NCBI RefSeq assembly: GCF_027111295.1
Contig: NZ_CP114287.1
Span: 4,960,001-5,024,000 of the forward strand
Direction of reading: 5' to 3'
DNA: 64,000 bases
From: Flavobacterium gelatinilyticum
Lineage (GTDB): Bacteria > Bacteroidota > Bacteroidia > Flavobacteriales > Flavobacteriaceae
Part shown: positions 9,331 through 19,317 of the stretch, one piece after another
Layout: every line of letters starts with the position of its first letter
Numbering within the stretch: position 1 is the first letter of the stretch
Made by a program: the position numbers and the translations under genes
Notes under the pieces: model-generated
Seen by the model: the letters and a program-made list of their open reading frames with translations, nothing else
Database searches by the model: none
What the model was told of the DNA's origin: nothing

Positions 9331-10125
9331 TTATTTAAAATCCGAGTTCCCAATTTTATCAATTGAATCCTGATCTTCCTCTGCATTAAAAATTGAAAAA
9401 TAAGCAGCATACGTTACAGATGTATTAAAGATGGCTGTAAAAAGAACACCTACAATACAAACAAATAAACCTGAAAATGAGCCTATAAGTCCAATTATAA
9501 ATAATGCGAATAAGGTTAATGGATTTTTACTGACAAGTACAACACTCGATTTAATGGCGTCTATGGCGTTTAAATTTCCGAAAATGATCAGGGGAATTGT
9601 AAAAAATGTAAAATAAGAAATCATTAAAGATACAGCACCGCCCAGGTACAGAACTCCAAGGCTGTCTATTACATAAGAAATCCCGGTGCTTGCTACGGCT
9701 AAAACAAAGGTAACCAGGAATAACTGCAGAAAATAGGGGGCTTTGTAATAGAAAAATATGGTTGAAAAGTTGAATTCTTTGTTATGGTCTGCACATTCGG
9801 CCATTTTTAGAAAACCGGCTCCAAGTGGTGAAAACAGGGCTGATATCGATGCTATTGCTGCTGTAGTAATCAATTGGTCGAGATAGGACAGGTTTTCATT
9901 GTTTAAAACATTAAATAAATCCTGAGTAATACTTTTTATACCAAAAAATGCAGTGGCTAATCCCATTACGACGATGAAAGCCAGAAACGAAAACACGACA
10001 AATATAAGCGCAGAGTAAAGCGCAATTTTTTTGTAATTTTCAAAAGCAAAATTAAAAACATTCGAAAAGTCTATCGAATAGCCATCTCTTTTGATGTCTT
10101 CAATCTGGTCAGGTGTAGATTTCAT
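9331..10125 (-). CDS. Multi-spanning membrane protein of unknown function
   Basis: This 264-residue protein has five to six strongly hydrophobic segments (about residues 35-60, 90-110, 130-155, 160-185, 200-225 and 225-245). A short charged N-terminus (MKSTPDQIEDIKRDGYSID) precedes the first helix, and the C-terminus is acidic. The organisation resembles integral membrane proteins of the Yip1 or glycerophosphodiesterase-membrane type. I do not recognise a catalytic motif. It lies 85 bases upstream of the hybrid kinase on the same strand and might be co-transcribed with it. Confidence 0.6.
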   Translation of the reverse strand: MKSTPDQIEDIKRDGYSIDFSNVFNFAFENYKKIALYSALIFVVFSFLAFIVVMGLATAFFGIKSITQDLFNVLNNENLSYLDQLITTAAIASISALFSPLGAGFLKMAECADHNKEFNFSTIFFYYKAPYFLQLFLVTFVLAVASTGISYVIDSLGVLYLGGAVSLMISYFTFFTIPLIIFGNLNAIDAIKSSVVLVSKNPLTLFALFIIGLIGSFSGLFVCIVGVLFTAIFNTSVTYAAYFSIFNAEEDQDSIDKIGNSDFK

Positions 10126-10241
10126 TTTGAATGTAAAGTTGTTTTATAGACTACTGTATTGCTGTTGTTGGACGTAAATATACTGTTTTTAATCAATTCC
10201 GAATAAAAATCTCTAAAACATTAAGAAATTGTTTCTCAATT

Positions 10242-11570
10242 TTAAATCCAGTCCAAAATGCGTTTAATTGATGCCAGTTTATCTTTGTAAGGTGCATATC
10301 GCATGGGTAAATCGAGCCAGTTTGCTTTTTTTACAATGGCTTTGTGATGCGAGAAAGTATCGAAACTCATCTGACCGTGATAAGCACCAATACCGCTGTG
10401 TCCAACCCCTCCAAAAGGCAGTCTTTTGTTGGAAAAATGGACTACTGTATCGTTTATAACACCGCCTCCAAAAGAGTATTTTCCAATTAATTTTTGAGCA
10501 AATGAATTATTTTCGCTGAAGATGTAAAAGGCGAGAGGTTTTTCGTACTTACTGATTACGTTATGAATTTCGGCTTCGGTTTCATAAGTCAGTATGGGAA
10601 GAACAGGACCAAAGATTTCCTCTTTCATTACAGCACTGTCCAGACTTGGTTCTTCGATTAAAGTAGGCGAAATATAAAGTTTGTCATGATTGGTTTCACC
10701 GCCAAAAATCACCTTCTGCTTTTCTATCATCTGATCGAGTCTTACCCAGTTTTTGGTATTGATTATCCGGGCGAAATCAGGTGATTTGTCTATTTTTTTG
10801 CCGTATGCTTTTATGATTTCTTCAATTAGAAAAGAAATAAAATTGATTTTCATGTTTTTCTGAATCAGAATATAATCAGGAGCAATACAGGTTTGTCCTG
10901 CATTGATGAATTTTCCCCAGACGATTCGTTTGGCAGCCAGTTTTAAATTAGCAGTTTCGTCAATCACACACGGATTTTTTCCGCCTAATTCCAAAGTAAC
11001 GGGAGTCAGGTTTTCGGCAGCTGCTTTTGCTACAATTTTTCCAACAGAAACACTTCCGGTAAAGAAAATATAATCCCAGCGCTGTGCCAGCAGTTTGTTC
11101 GAAACTTCTACGCCTCCTTCACACACTTCAACATGCTTTACATGAAATGTTTTTTCGATGATTTTAGCAATTACAGAAGATGTATTGGGAGTAAGTTCTG
11201 ATGGTTTTACAACCACGCGGTTTCCGGCAGCAACGGCAGCAATAAGCGGACATAAAGCCAGTTGAAACGGATAATTCCAGGGAGCAATCACGAGAACATC
11301 TCCGTAAGGTTCTTTATAAATATAATCTGTAGAAGGAAAGTTAAGCAGGGAAGGCAGAACTCGTTTTGGTTTTGCCCATTTATGAATGTTTTTAATAGTA
11401 TCTTTTAGATCTGAAATAACATAATTGGTTTCAGTTAAAACAGCTTCAAATTCCGGTTTTTTAAAGTCATCGTACAAAGCTTTGGCAATTAAATCTTCGC
11501 TTTTCTGAATGTTATGCAATAACTTTTTCAGCGTTTCTTTTCTGTACCCAATGTCGTTTCTATAGTCCAT
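10242..11570 (-). CDS. Aldehyde dehydrogenase, class 3-like
   Basis: This 442-residue NAD(P)-dependent aldehyde dehydrogenase has the short class 3 length. It shows the APWNYPFQL cofactor block (about residue 95), VVVKPSELTPN, the FTGSVSVGK turn, the general-base Glu in TLELGGKNP (about 195) and the nucleophilic Cys in NAGQTCIAPDY (about 230). EEIFGPVLPI and the LPFGGVGHSGIGAYHG block near the C-terminus are also typical. It oxidises aldehydes to acids, probably medium or long fatty or aromatic ones by analogy to class 3 enzymes. No membrane tail is visible. The neighbours do not point to a pathway. Confidence 0.85.
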   Translation of the reverse strand: MDYRNDIGYRKETLKKLLHNIQKSEDLIAKALYDDFKKPEFEAVLTETNYVISDLKDTIKNIHKWAKPKRVLPSLLNFPSTDYIYKEPYGDVLVIAPWNYPFQLALCPLIAAVAAGNRVVVKPSELTPNTSSVIAKIIEKTFHVKHVEVCEGGVEVSNKLLAQRWDYIFFTGSVSVGKIVAKAAAENLTPVTLELGGKNPCVIDETANLKLAAKRIVWGKFINAGQTCIAPDYILIQKNMKINFISFLIEEIIKAYGKKIDKSPDFARIINTKNWVRLDQMIEKQKVIFGGETNHDKLYISPTLIEEPSLDSAVMKEEIFGPVLPILTYETEAEIHNVISKYEKPLAFYIFSENNSFAQKLIGKYSFGGGVINDTVVHFSNKRLPFGGVGHSGIGAYHGQMSFDTFSHHKAIVKKANWLDLPMRYAPYKDKLASIKRILDWI

Positions 11571-11645
11571 TTTTAGAATCAGCTTGTTTTAGGATATGCA
11601 AGTTAATCGATAAAAAGGAAAAAACGTTACAAATTATCCATAAAA

Positions 11646-12335
11646 TCATACAGCATTCCAAATCGTTTCATCCGGAACCGGAGCGATTATCGTGATGTTT
11701 TCTTTCGAAACGGGGTGTACAAATACTAATTTTCTGGCGTGAAGATGGATACCGCCGTCGGGATTGCTTCTGTCGGCGCCGTATTTTAAATCCCCTTTTA
11801 TGGGAGATCCAATAGCCGACAACTGAGCACGAATCTGATGATGGCGCCCTGTATGAAGGTTGATTTCTAAAGCAGTATAGTTTTGAAGTTCTTTGATTAT
11901 TTTATAATCCAGACTTGCCGGTTTACTGTCCGGCACTTCTTTTAAATGTGCTTTTGAGGTATTGTTTTTTTCGTTTCTTTTTAAATAATGAACCAGTTTG
12001 GCGGCAGCATCTTTTGGTTTGTTTTTTACCACTGCCCAATAGGTTTTTTTAGTTTCCCGATTGCTGAACAGTTCATTCATTCGTGATAATGCTTTGCTGG
12101 TTCTGGCAAAAACAACAATTCCGGTTGTAGGTCTGTCCAGACGATGGATTACGCCCAAAAAAACATCTCCCGGTTTATTGTATTTCACTTTAATATATTC
12201 CTTTACAATATCAGACAAAGGTTTGTCTCCCGTTTTATCTCCCTGCACAATATCGCCAACACGTTTGTTAACCACAATAATGTGATTGTCTTCATGTAAT
12301 ATCTGGAGGTTATTTTTATCGGAAAGAATTTTCAT
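11646..12335 (-). CDS. RluA-family RNA pseudouridine synthase
   Basis: This 229-residue protein is the catalytic domain only, without an S4 RNA-binding domain. The motif HRLDRPTTGIVVFARTSKA (about residue 64) carries the catalytic Asp of RluA-type synthases. LHTGRHHQIRAQL and GDLKYGA are the other family blocks. It isomerises uridines in rRNA or tRNA. The exact target cannot be stated; the small size resembles RluC/RsuA relatives without S4 domains. The start is followed directly by INILHEDNHIIVVNKR-like text typical of the family N-terminus. Confidence 0.85.
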   Translation of the reverse strand: MKILSDKNNLQILHEDNHIIVVNKRVGDIVQGDKTGDKPLSDIVKEYIKVKYNKPGDVFLGVIHRLDRPTTGIVVFARTSKALSRMNELFSNRETKKTYWAVVKNKPKDAAAKLVHYLKRNEKNNTSKAHLKEVPDSKPASLDYKIIKELQNYTALEINLHTGRHHQIRAQLSAIGSPIKGDLKYGADRSNPDGGIHLHARKLVFVHPVSKENITIIAPVPDETIWNAV

Positions 12336-12346
12336 ATTAGACGGGC

Positions 12347-12372
12347 TTAGATTTGTTAGATCTTTAGATTAT
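12347..12372. repeat. Heptad repeat fragment, TTAGATT family
   Basis: CTTAGATTTGTTAGATCTTT followed by AGATT lies just upstream of the pseudouridine synthase start. It repeats an AGAT core at 8-base and 7-base steps and resembles the longer array at 29365-29419. Confidence 0.45.
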
Positions 12373-12410
12373 TGGATAGGAAGTTTGGCAAAAGCCTTGA
12401 TATTGTCTTA

Positions 12411-12440
12411 AAAAATACCTCCAGCAAAAGCTGGAGGCAG
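12411..12440 (-). terminator. Terminator of the panB unit
   Basis: CCTCCAGC AAAA GCTGGAGG forms an eight-pair stem. On the minus strand it is followed by TATTTTTT. It lies about 90 bases downstream of the panB stop. Confidence 0.8.
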
Positions 12441-12498
12441 TTGAATTTTAAAAATTGATTTTTTTGAAGTCTTTGTTACTTTGTATCTAAAAAAAAAA

Positions 12499-12532
12499 CT
12501 TAGAACCTTAGCTGTTTAGTACCTCAGACCTA
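12499..12532. repeat. CTTAGAACC-type repeat overlapping the panB stop
   Basis: The stretch reads CTTAGAACCTTAGCTG and then TTTAGTACCTCAGACCTAAT, a degenerate 7-8 base repeat of an (A)CCTNAG core. It ends in the CTA that is the minus-strand stop codon (TAG) of panB. It is related to the arrays at 56 kb and 61 kb. Confidence 0.5.
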
Positions 12533-13348
12533 ATATTGCTCTTTCTCATTAGGGAAATCACTCGACTTAACATCGGCCGCATATTGCCCGATTGCTTTTG
12601 TCATTTCTTCGTAAAGGTTTAAGTAACGACGAAGGAAACGAGGACTAAACTCATTGTTCATTCCCAGCATATCGTGAATAACCAAAACCTGTCCGTCTAC
12701 ACCACCTCCTGCACCAATCCCGATAACCGGAATCGAAATGCTTTTAGCCACTTTTTCTGCTAATGCAGCCGGAATTTTTTCAAGAACAACCGCAAAACAC
12801 CCAATTTTTTCAAGCATTTTAGCGTCTTCCATTAGTTTTTCAGCTTCTTCATCTTCTTTGGCACGAACGCTGTAAGTTCCAAATTTATAGATTGACTGAG
12901 GAGTTAAACCCAAATGTCCCATAACCGGGATTCCTGCGTTTAATATTTTTTTGATAGATTCTCTGATTTCTTTTCCGCCCTCAAGTTTCACGGCATGAGC
13001 ACCGCTTTCTTTCATGATTCTGATAGAAGAACGAAGTGCTTCTTTTGAGTCTGACTGGTAACTTCCAAAAGGTAAATCAACTACAACCAAACCTCTTTCT
13101 ACAGCACGTACAACAGATGAAGCGTGGTAAATCATCTGATCTAAAGTAATTGGTAAAGTCGTTTCGTGACCCGCCATAACATTTGAAGCCGAATCTCCCA
13201 CTAAAAGTACATCGACTCCCGCGGTATCAACAATTTTAGCCATTGTATAATCATACGCCGTAAGCATAGAGATTTTTTCTCCGTTGCTTTTCATTTCAAT
13301 TAATGACTTTGTTGTGATTCTTTTATAATCTTTTTTTGCTACTGACAT
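12530..13348 (-). CDS. panB: 3-methyl-2-oxobutanoate hydroxymethyltransferase
   Basis: This 272-residue TIM-barrel enzyme makes ketopantoate, the first step of pantothenate synthesis. Family blocks are [14 protein letters not shown] (about residue 25), [21 protein letters not shown] with the metal Asp, [24 protein letters not shown] and [15 protein letters not shown]. The frame stays open to 13405, but those extra 19 codons overlap the upstream gene and lack similarity. The start [16 protein letters not shown] at 13348 matches the family. Fifty bases separate it from the SH3 protein. No other pan gene is nearby. Confidence 0.93.
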   Translation of the reverse strand: MSVAKKDYKRITTKSLIEMKSNGEKISMLTAYDYTMAKIVDTAGVDVLLVGDSASNVMAGHETTLPITLDQMIYHASSVVRAVERGLVVVDLPFGSYQSDSKEALRSSIRIMKESGAHAVKLEGGKEIRESIKKILNAGIPVMGHLGLTPQSIYKFGTYSVRAKEDEEAEKLMEDAKMLEKIGCFAVVLEKIPAALAEKVAKSISIPVIGIGAGGGVDGQVLVIHDMLGMNNEFSPRFLRRYLNLYEEMTKAIGQYAADVKSSDFPNEKEQY

Positions 13349-13398
13349 TTTAATTTTTTTTGATAATGTAAAAGTATTGAATAATTGCAAATTGGGAA

Positions 13399-14592
13399 TC
13401 AGCAATAAAAGAATATTTCGACAGAAAATAGCTTTCCGTCTTTAAATTCGATTCTGAATTGACTGTCTTCCAAAATGATAGTGTAATTATGCGGCGACTT
13501 TATCGAAGCTTCGATATAGGTTCCGTATTTTTCAATGAACGCTTTTTCCGATACAGTGTGGTCTAAAACAGCGTTTTGACTGAATATAAGTTTGTTATTT
13601 TCGTTAATAAAAACTTTAACGATTTCTGCCTGATTTTTCTTTTCGTCTACAGATGCCTGTAAATCCGGATAATAATAAAAAAGATCGCTTAAATATATAC
13701 CGCATTCATCTCCTACACTTTCTTTTTTAACGGGTTGTCCAAATACTTTTACGAGATCTTTCTGGGTAAGATAAAGTGATTTTGTTTTGGTGCCTTTTAG
13801 TGAGTATTCGGCTTTTTGGGCAAACGAAACAATTTGTTCCGGAAGTTTATGTTTTGATAATCCTTTTACCAAAGCCATATTCAATTCAGTATCGGCAATT
13901 AATTTAGGGTCGTTTATCTGTTTTACAACTTCGTAATATCTTTGATAAGCGGGAGCTAATTTAGAGTAATCGCTGTTCCATGCCAGTTCAACGATTCTTT
14001 CACTTAGTGTTTTTCGTTCTGCTGCGGCAGTAGCATCGAGTTTATCAAAATCCTTGATTAAGGTGTCAAAATCCGGACGAAGTCCAAGGAATTTACGCAG
14101 TGTATATCGAGAATATTCTTCGTTAAAATTACCGTTGATGTTTACCCATTCATCGGGATTTACCGGAACATAATTTACCGGAACGGGATCGCCTGTAAAA
14201 AGGATTTCTTTAATTTTTGAATTTTTATCTGGAAGTGCTCTGGCTTTTAAACCGGCTGCGAGAACAAAAAAATGATTGCCTCCATAATACACATCACCGC
14301 CTTCCAGAATTGGGTTTTCGGGATCTTTTACTTTAACATCTTTGGCATTTAATCTTGTGGCAACGTACTTTTCCTGAATATAGCCTTCATTAAAATTGTC
14401 TGCCTGAACTTTGTACCAGCCGTTTTGACTTTCGGATAATAAACGAACCTCGGCACCGTATTTAAAATAACCCAGAAAAGAACCTGTTTTTGGTGAAGTA
14501 TAAAGTCTGGTATCTGAATTTAGAAAATAACGTTCCTGCGAATGCAATACAAGAGAAAGAAATAATGCAATTAGAAAGTAAAGTTTTTTCAT
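13399..14592 (-). CDS. Exported SH3-domain protein
   Basis: This 397-residue protein has a clear signal peptide ([19 protein letters not shown]). The first bacterial SH3 repeat (about residues 22-80) shows the [21 protein letters not shown] and GWYKVQ pattern. A weaker SH3-like segment lies at about 105-165 ([18 protein letters not shown] and [10 protein letters not shown]). The C-terminal half is unrecognised alpha/beta sequence with [15 protein letters not shown] (about 275). It is likely periplasmic or surface exposed and may bind peptidoglycan or protein ligands, but no enzyme motif is visible. It lies directly upstream of panB without an obvious functional link. Confidence 0.7.
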   Translation of the reverse strand: MKKLYFLIALFLSLVLHSQERYFLNSDTRLYTSPKTGSFLGYFKYGAEVRLLSESQNGWYKVQADNFNEGYIQEKYVATRLNAKDVKVKDPENPILEGGDVYYGGNHFFVLAAGLKARALPDKNSKIKEILFTGDPVPVNYVPVNPDEWVNINGNFNEEYSRYTLRKFLGLRPDFDTLIKDFDKLDATAAAERKTLSERIVELAWNSDYSKLAPAYQRYYEVVKQINDPKLIADTELNMALVKGLSKHKLPEQIVSFAQKAEYSLKGTKTKSLYLTQKDLVKVFGQPVKKESVGDECGIYLSDLFYYYPDLQASVDEKKNQAEIVKVFINENNKLIFSQNAVLDHTVSEKAFIEKYGTYIEASIKSPHNYTIILEDSQFRIEFKDGKLFSVEIFFYC

Positions 14593-14610
14593 GAATAATT
14601 TTGAAGTTTT

Positions 14611-14671
14611 TGCCGCAGATTGAAAGATTTTAAAGAACTTTTAATCAGTGCATATCCTTTAATCTGCGGCA
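14611..14671. repeat. Intergenic dyad element, period-9 family, copy 2
   Basis: TGCCGCAGATT (14611-14621) and AATCTGCGGCA (14661-14671) are a perfect 11-base inverted repeat. The interior continues at a 9-base step, for example AATCAGTGC, ATATCCTTT, AATCTGCGG. It lies between sdaA and the SH3 gene. Confidence 0.7.
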
Positions 14672-14680
14672 TATTTTAAA

Positions 14681-16108
14681 TTAACAATCGGCCATGTTTA
14701 CAGCTACTGCAAGTCCGCCTTCTGAGGTTTCTTTGTATTTTGAGTTCATATCTTTTGCCGTCTGCCACATTGTATTGATAACTTTGTCCAACGGTACTTT
14801 TGCATTTTTTGAGTCGGTTTCAAGAGCAAGTTCTGCTGCATTTATGGCTTTTATAGCGCCCATCGTATTTCTTTCGATACACGGAATCTGAACCAGACCG
14901 CCAATAGGATCGCAGGTTAAGCCTAAATGATGTTCCATTGCAATTTCAGCTGCCATTAAAACCTGAGCAGGAGTACCTCCCATTAATTCGCACAAAGCCG
15001 CCGCTGCCATCGACGACGAAACGCCAATCTCTGCCTGACAGCCTCCCATTGCAGCCGAAATTGTAGAACCTTTCTTAAAGATACTTCCAATTTCTCCGGC
15101 TACCATTAAAAATTGTTTGATTTCTTTTTCGCCTGCATTATGGTTTTCAATTACCATATAATACATTAAAACAGCCGGAATTACACCTGCACTTCCGTTT
15201 GTAGGAGCTGTTACAACACGCCCCAGTGAAGCATTTACTTCATTTACGGCCAATGCAAAACAGCTTACCCATTTTAATATCTGACGAAATTTAACTTCGG
15301 TTTTTCTAATTTCTTCCAGCCATGACTGCGGATCGGTATAGTTTGATAAACCAATCAGGTTTTGGTGCATATCAAAAGCTCTTCTTCGAACGTGAAGACC
15401 GCCCGGAAGAATCCCTTCGGAATGACAGCCAATGTACATACACTCAAGCATGGTATTCCAGATGCGCATTAATTCGGAGTGAATTTCTTCTTCCGGACGC
15501 ATTGATTTTTCGTTTTCATAAACAATTTCAGAAATCGATTTGTTTTCAGAAACCGTATAATTCAAAAGCTCAACCGCGTTTTGAATTGGAAACGGAAAAG
15601 CGCATTTTATTTCTTCTTTTATTTTGGCATTTGTACGTTCTTCTTTTACGACAAAACCGCCTCCAATAGAATAAAAAGTAGATTCGTATTCAGAATCATC
15701 CTTTTTATAAGCCGTAAATTTTAGGCCGTTGGCATGGAAGGGAAGAAAATCTTTATTGAAAACAATGTCCTGCAGAAAATAAAACGGAATTTTATGCTCA
15801 TTGGCAAGATTGATTTCGTTTGTATCTTCAATAGTTTTAATGATTCCGGCGATATTTTCTACCGGAATATATTCGGGGTCCTGACCGCTGAGCCCCAGCA
15901 TAACAGATAAATCAGTCGCGTGGCCTTTTCCGGTTAAAGAAAGCGAGCCGTACAAATCGACTTTTACTCTTGTAATCTGCTCTAAAATCGCTTCGTCTTT
16001 CAGCTCTCCCAAAAAACGTTCTGCGGCTCTCCACGGACCCAAAGTGTGTGAGGATGAAGGTCCAACACCAATTTTAAGCATATCAAAAACAGAGATACAT
16101 TCTTCCAT
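14681..16108 (-). CDS. sdaA: L-serine ammonia-lyase (iron-sulfur type)
   Basis: This 475-residue single-chain L-serine dehydratase has a beta domain (about 1-160) opening with [20 protein letters not shown], whose SSSHT is the family signature. The alpha domain (about 190-475) carries the Cys residues expected to hold the 4Fe-4S cluster in the [19 protein letters not shown] and [14 protein letters not shown] regions. It deaminates serine to pyruvate and ammonia. The enzyme class is oxygen sensitive. A TATCTTTG box lies 20 bases upstream of the start. The length and domain order are those of the usual fused form. Confidence 0.93.
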   Translation of the reverse strand: MEECISVFDMLKIGVGPSSSHTLGPWRAAERFLGELKDEAILEQITRVKVDLYGSLSLTGKGHATDLSVMLGLSGQDPEYIPVENIAGIIKTIEDTNEINLANEHKIPFYFLQDIVFNKDFLPFHANGLKFTAYKKDDSEYESTFYSIGGGFVVKEERTNAKIKEEIKCAFPFPIQNAVELLNYTVSENKSISEIVYENEKSMRPEEEIHSELMRIWNTMLECMYIGCHSEGILPGGLHVRRRAFDMHQNLIGLSNYTDPQSWLEEIRKTEVKFRQILKWVSCFALAVNEVNASLGRVVTAPTNGSAGVIPAVLMYYMVIENHNAGEKEIKQFLMVAGEIGSIFKKGSTISAAMGGCQAEIGVSSSMAAAALCELMGGTPAQVLMAAEIAMEHHLGLTCDPIGGLVQIPCIERNTMGAIKAINAAELALETDSKNAKVPLDKVINTMWQTAKDMNSKYKETSEGGLAVAVNMADC

Positions 16109-16127
16109 TGTTACAATTTTGTTATTA

Positions 16128-16135
16128 CAAAGATA
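16128..16135 (-). promoter_or_regulatory. Possible -7 element of sdaA
   Basis: On the minus strand this reads TATCTTTG, matching TAnnTTTG, 20 bases before the sdaA ATG. No TTTG is present 19 bases further upstream, so the support is partial. Confidence 0.4.
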
Positions 16136-16277
16136 ATTGAATAATGCAACGAAGATTCTCTTTTGATTGTTAATGTTGCATTTTTGTTAAAAAAGATATT
16201 AAAAAATAATAATTTGACAACGAAATAAATTTAATTCCTTAATATGCGGATTAAGTAAAAAGTTCACGTTTTTTAGG

Positions 16278-16285
16278 TATTTTTG
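16278..16285 (+). promoter_or_regulatory. Possible -7 element of the antiporter gene
   Basis: TATTTTTG fits TAnnTTTG and lies about 110 bases upstream of the antiporter start. No -33 TTTG is found at the right spacing. It would give a leader of about 100 bases. Confidence 0.35.
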
Positions 16286-16395
16286 TAGTGAAACAGGAAG
16301 TAAAAATAAGTTGTTTTTACTGCTTCAATTTTCGTTTTAAATTCTGAAAAATGTCTTTTTACGATTATTAATGCCACAAGAAGATAAATTACTTT

Positions 16396-18543
16396 ATGAT
16401 AGAATTTTTCAGACATCTATTACACGAATTCGAATTACCGCTCAGCAACCCAGTATTGATTTTTTCTTTAATACTTTTTATAATACTGCTTTGTCCTATT
16501 TTATTAAAAAAGATAAATATTCCGGGCATCATCGGGTTAATTATTTCAGGGGTTGTTATTGGGCCGCACGGATTAAATATTCTGGCAAAAAACTCAGCAG
16601 TTGATTTATTTTCGACCATTGGGCTTTTGTATATCATGTTTATTGCCGGGCTCGAACTGGATATGAATGAGTTTAAAGCCAACAGAAACAAGAGTTTGTT
16701 ATTTGGTTTTTTTACGTTTATCCTGCCGCTTTCGATAGGTTTTCCAGTTTGTTTTTATTTATTGCAATACGATTTTAACGCCAGTTTTTTAACGGCAAGT
16801 ATGTTTGCTACACATACTTTGGTTGCCTACCCTATTGTAAGCAAACTTGGAATCGCAAAAAATCAGGCGGTTGCCATTACCGTTGGAGGAACTATTTTGA
16901 CAGATACGGCTGTTTTGATTATTCTGGCCGTCATTATGGGAAGCAGTCAGGGAAATTTGAATCAGGCTTTCTGGATCAAATTAGGAATTTCGCTGGCGAT
17001 TTTCTCTGCCATTATGTTTCTTTTGATTCCTCGTATTGCCAAATGGTTTTTTAAGAAACTTGAAAGCGAAAAACATGCTCACTATATATTTGTGCTTTCG
17101 GTGGTTTTCTTTGCTGCCTTTTTGGCCGAAGTAGCAGGAGTAGAGCCTATTATTGGGGCATTCGTTGCCGGATTGGCGCTGAATCCGTTAATTCCGCATT
17201 CATCAGCTTTAATGAACCGAATTGAATTTATAGGTAATTCATTGTTTATTCCGTTTTTCCTTATTTCTGTTGGAATGCTGGTTGATGTAAGTGTAATTTT
17301 AAGCGGTCCGACAGCATTGATTGTAGCCGGAACTTTGAGTGTTGTGGCTATTTTTGGAAAATGGATTGCTGCATTTTTTGCACAAATCGCTTTTAGATAT
17401 ACCAAAACCGAAAGACAGCTTATTTTTGGGTTGAGCAGTGCACACGCTGCAGCGACTCTGGCGGTAATTTTGGTAGGATTTAAAGCAAAAATCCTTGATG
17501 AAAATATCTTAAACGGAACCATTATTTTAATTCTGATTACTTGTATCGTAGCTTCGTTTGCAACTGAAAAAGCCGCGAAAAAAATAGCCATCTGTGAAGA
17601 AGAATTTTCACATGAAGATGCCGGAAAAGATCAGATTCTGGACGAACATATTCTAATTCCGCTGGCAAAAACATCGGCAGCGGCCAGTTTACTTGATTTT
17701 GCCCTTTTAATTAAAGATAAAAAATCATCAAATCCGGTTACTTTATTAACGATTGTTCCGAATAATGATCAGGCCGAAAAAAATATTTTGAAGTACAGGA
17801 AAGCAGCTGACAAATTTGTAATTCAGGGTTCAGCTTCAGAAGTAAAAATTAATACCATTGCCAGAATCGATCACAATCCGGCGAGTGGTATTGCCAGAAC
17901 GTCAAAAGAAATCATGTCTGATATTGTGATTGTGGGATGGCCGAAAAAGACAGGTTTCCTGGATAAAATTTTTGGAGAAAATGTCGATTCTATTATCAAC
18001 AATGTCGATAAAAATTTATTCATCTGCAGATTTTCGAAGAATTTTATAGAAGAAAAAAGACTGGTTTTTATTTGTCCGCCTTTTTCTGAAAGAGGAATTG
18101 GATTTCAGCTTTTACTACAGAAGATTTCCAGATTATCTCAGGAATTAAGCATTCCAATCGTAATTTATTCTGATGAAAGAACGCACCAGGCCATTCAGCA
18201 GATTGGAAGCAGCCTTAGACTGAATGCAAAATTGGGCTTTAAAAACGTATTGGACTGGGATAATTTCGATTCTATTTCAGAAGAAATAAAACAAACTGAT
18301 TTAATTGTTTTCAATCTGTCCAGAAAAGGTTCTGTTTCCTACCATTCAATTTTTGACCGACTGCCTCAGAAATTCGATAAATTCTTTGACGGAAATAACA
18401 TTCTTTTGGTTTATCCACAAGATGATCGTCACGAAAGTGCTATGGATGCCTACGAAGATTTTACGGCAACGCCTTTAACGAAAAGTCTTGAAGCGATTGA
18501 ACAAATTGGCCGTGGTTTAGGAAATATTTTGAAAAAAGGTTAA
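16396..18543 (+). CDS. Kef-type monovalent cation:proton antiporter with C-terminal cytosolic domain
   Basis: This 715-residue CPA2-family antiporter has about 12 membrane helices in residues 15-400, with family text such as NIPGIIGLIISGVVIGPHG, FIAGLELDMNEF and EPIIGAFVAGLALNPL. The cytosolic part (about 415-715) has no obvious TrkA-N Rossmann motif. It instead looks like two universal-stress-like alpha/beta halves, for example HILIPLAKTSAAASLLDFAL and RLVFICPPFSERGIGFQLLL. It should exchange Na+ or K+ for protons across the inner membrane. The next gene follows after 25 bases on the same strand. Confidence 0.85.
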   Translation: MIEFFRHLLHEFELPLSNPVLIFSLILFIILLCPILLKKINIPGIIGLIISGVVIGPHGLNILAKNSAVDLFSTIGLLYIMFIAGLELDMNEFKANRNKSLLFGFFTFILPLSIGFPVCFYLLQYDFNASFLTASMFATHTLVAYPIVSKLGIAKNQAVAITVGGTILTDTAVLIILAVIMGSSQGNLNQAFWIKLGISLAIFSAIMFLLIPRIAKWFFKKLESEKHAHYIFVLSVVFFAAFLAEVAGVEPIIGAFVAGLALNPLIPHSSALMNRIEFIGNSLFIPFFLISVGMLVDVSVILSGPTALIVAGTLSVVAIFGKWIAAFFAQIAFRYTKTERQLIFGLSSAHAAATLAVILVGFKAKILDENILNGTIILILITCIVASFATEKAAKKIAICEEEFSHEDAGKDQILDEHILIPLAKTSAAASLLDFALLIKDKKSSNPVTLLTIVPNNDQAEKNILKYRKAADKFVIQGSASEVKINTIARIDHNPASGIARTSKEIMSDIVIVGWPKKTGFLDKIFGENVDSIINNVDKNLFICRFSKNFIEEKRLVFICPPFSERGIGFQLLLQKISRLSQELSIPIVIYSDERTHQAIQQIGSSLRLNAKLGFKNVLDWDNFDSISEEIKQTDLIVFNLSRKGSVSYHSIFDRLPQKFDKFFDGNNILLVYPQDDRHESAMDAYEDFTATPLTKSLEAIEQIGRGLGNILKKG

Positions 18544-18568
18544 AAATCACTATCTACATTCTCAATAA

Positions 18569-19309
18569 ATGACACGAAAGTTTCCCCTAATCGCATTGCT
18601 ATTTATAACTTTTGCTGCCACAGCACAAAATAAAATGAAAAAAGCGGAAGAACTTATAGATAAAAACGATCCGGGATGGACCGTTGTTGAAGACTGGATT
18701 AAAACGGCAAAAAACAAAGTAGAAGTACTGCCTGTCGATGCTGGAAAAGCAAAAGACGCTTTGTATAAAACACAGGTTACGACCCGTTCACCAATGGGGG
18801 CGATTGTGTATATGACCGGCGGACTCTTGATTGATGACGGATGGATCCGAATTCTGGGTTCTGGAAATGCAAAATTTAACCGTACGCTTCCGGATTGGAA
18901 CAAAGGAAAATCGTTTACCGAGTTTGGTGAAGCAGCGCCTTTTTTACTGATCGCAGATGATGCTATTGGCGGGTTTTATCTTTTAAACGGAGGCGGATTA
19001 GGAACTGATGTAGGAAAGATTTATTATTTTTCTCCGGATAATCTCGAGTATGAACCGCTTGATGTTACGTATTCGGAATTTTTAGGATTCTGTTTTAATA
19101 ATGATCTTGATAAGTTTTACGAAGGAAACAGATGGAGCAGCTGGAGAGCAGAGGTTTCAAAACTAAAAGGCGATGAAGTTTTTAATTTCTATCCTTTCCT
19201 TTGGACAGCGGAAGGTGATGTAAATAAAAGTTCCAGAAAAATCATTCCTGTTCAGGAGCAATACGGTTTGAATTTAGATTTGAGAAAACAGTTAGGTTTT
19301 CAGAAGTAA
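18569..19309 (+). CDS. Exported DUF2625 family protein
   Basis: This 246-residue protein starts with a signal peptide (MTRKFPLIALLFITFAATAQ). Its body matches my recollection of DUF2625: DPGWTVVEDWIKTAKNKVEVLP, TTRSPMGAIVYMTGGLLIDDGWIRILGSG (split here) and the late GLGTDVGKIYYFSPDNLEYEPL and YPFLWT segments. Function is unknown. Many members are cytosolic; this one carries an export signal. It follows the antiporter by 25 bases and precedes a broken SUKH-like gene by eight bases, so it may be the last intact gene of that unit. Confidence 0.72.
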   Translation: MTRKFPLIALLFITFAATAQNKMKKAEELIDKNDPGWTVVEDWIKTAKNKVEVLPVDAGKAKDALYKTQVTTRSPMGAIVYMTGGLLIDDGWIRILGSGNAKFNRTLPDWNKGKSFTEFGEAAPFLLIADDAIGGFYLLNGGGLGTDVGKIYYFSPDNLEYEPLDVTYSEFLGFCFNNDLDKFYEGNRWSSWRAEVSKLKGDEVFNFYPFLWTAEGDVNKSSRKIIPVQEQYGLNLDLRKQLGFQK

Positions 19310-19317
19310 ATCTTAAT

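Noticed and set aside
13349..13405. Longer start for panB
   Set aside because: The extra 19 codons overlap the upstream gene, while MSVAKKDY matches the family N-terminus.
15322..15669. 115-codon plus-strand frame inside sdaA
   Set aside because: It is antisense to a well-supported gene with clear family motifs, so it is a shadow frame.
17082..17591. 169-codon minus-strand frame inside the antiporter gene
   Set aside because: Antisense shadow of strongly supported membrane-helix coding sequence.
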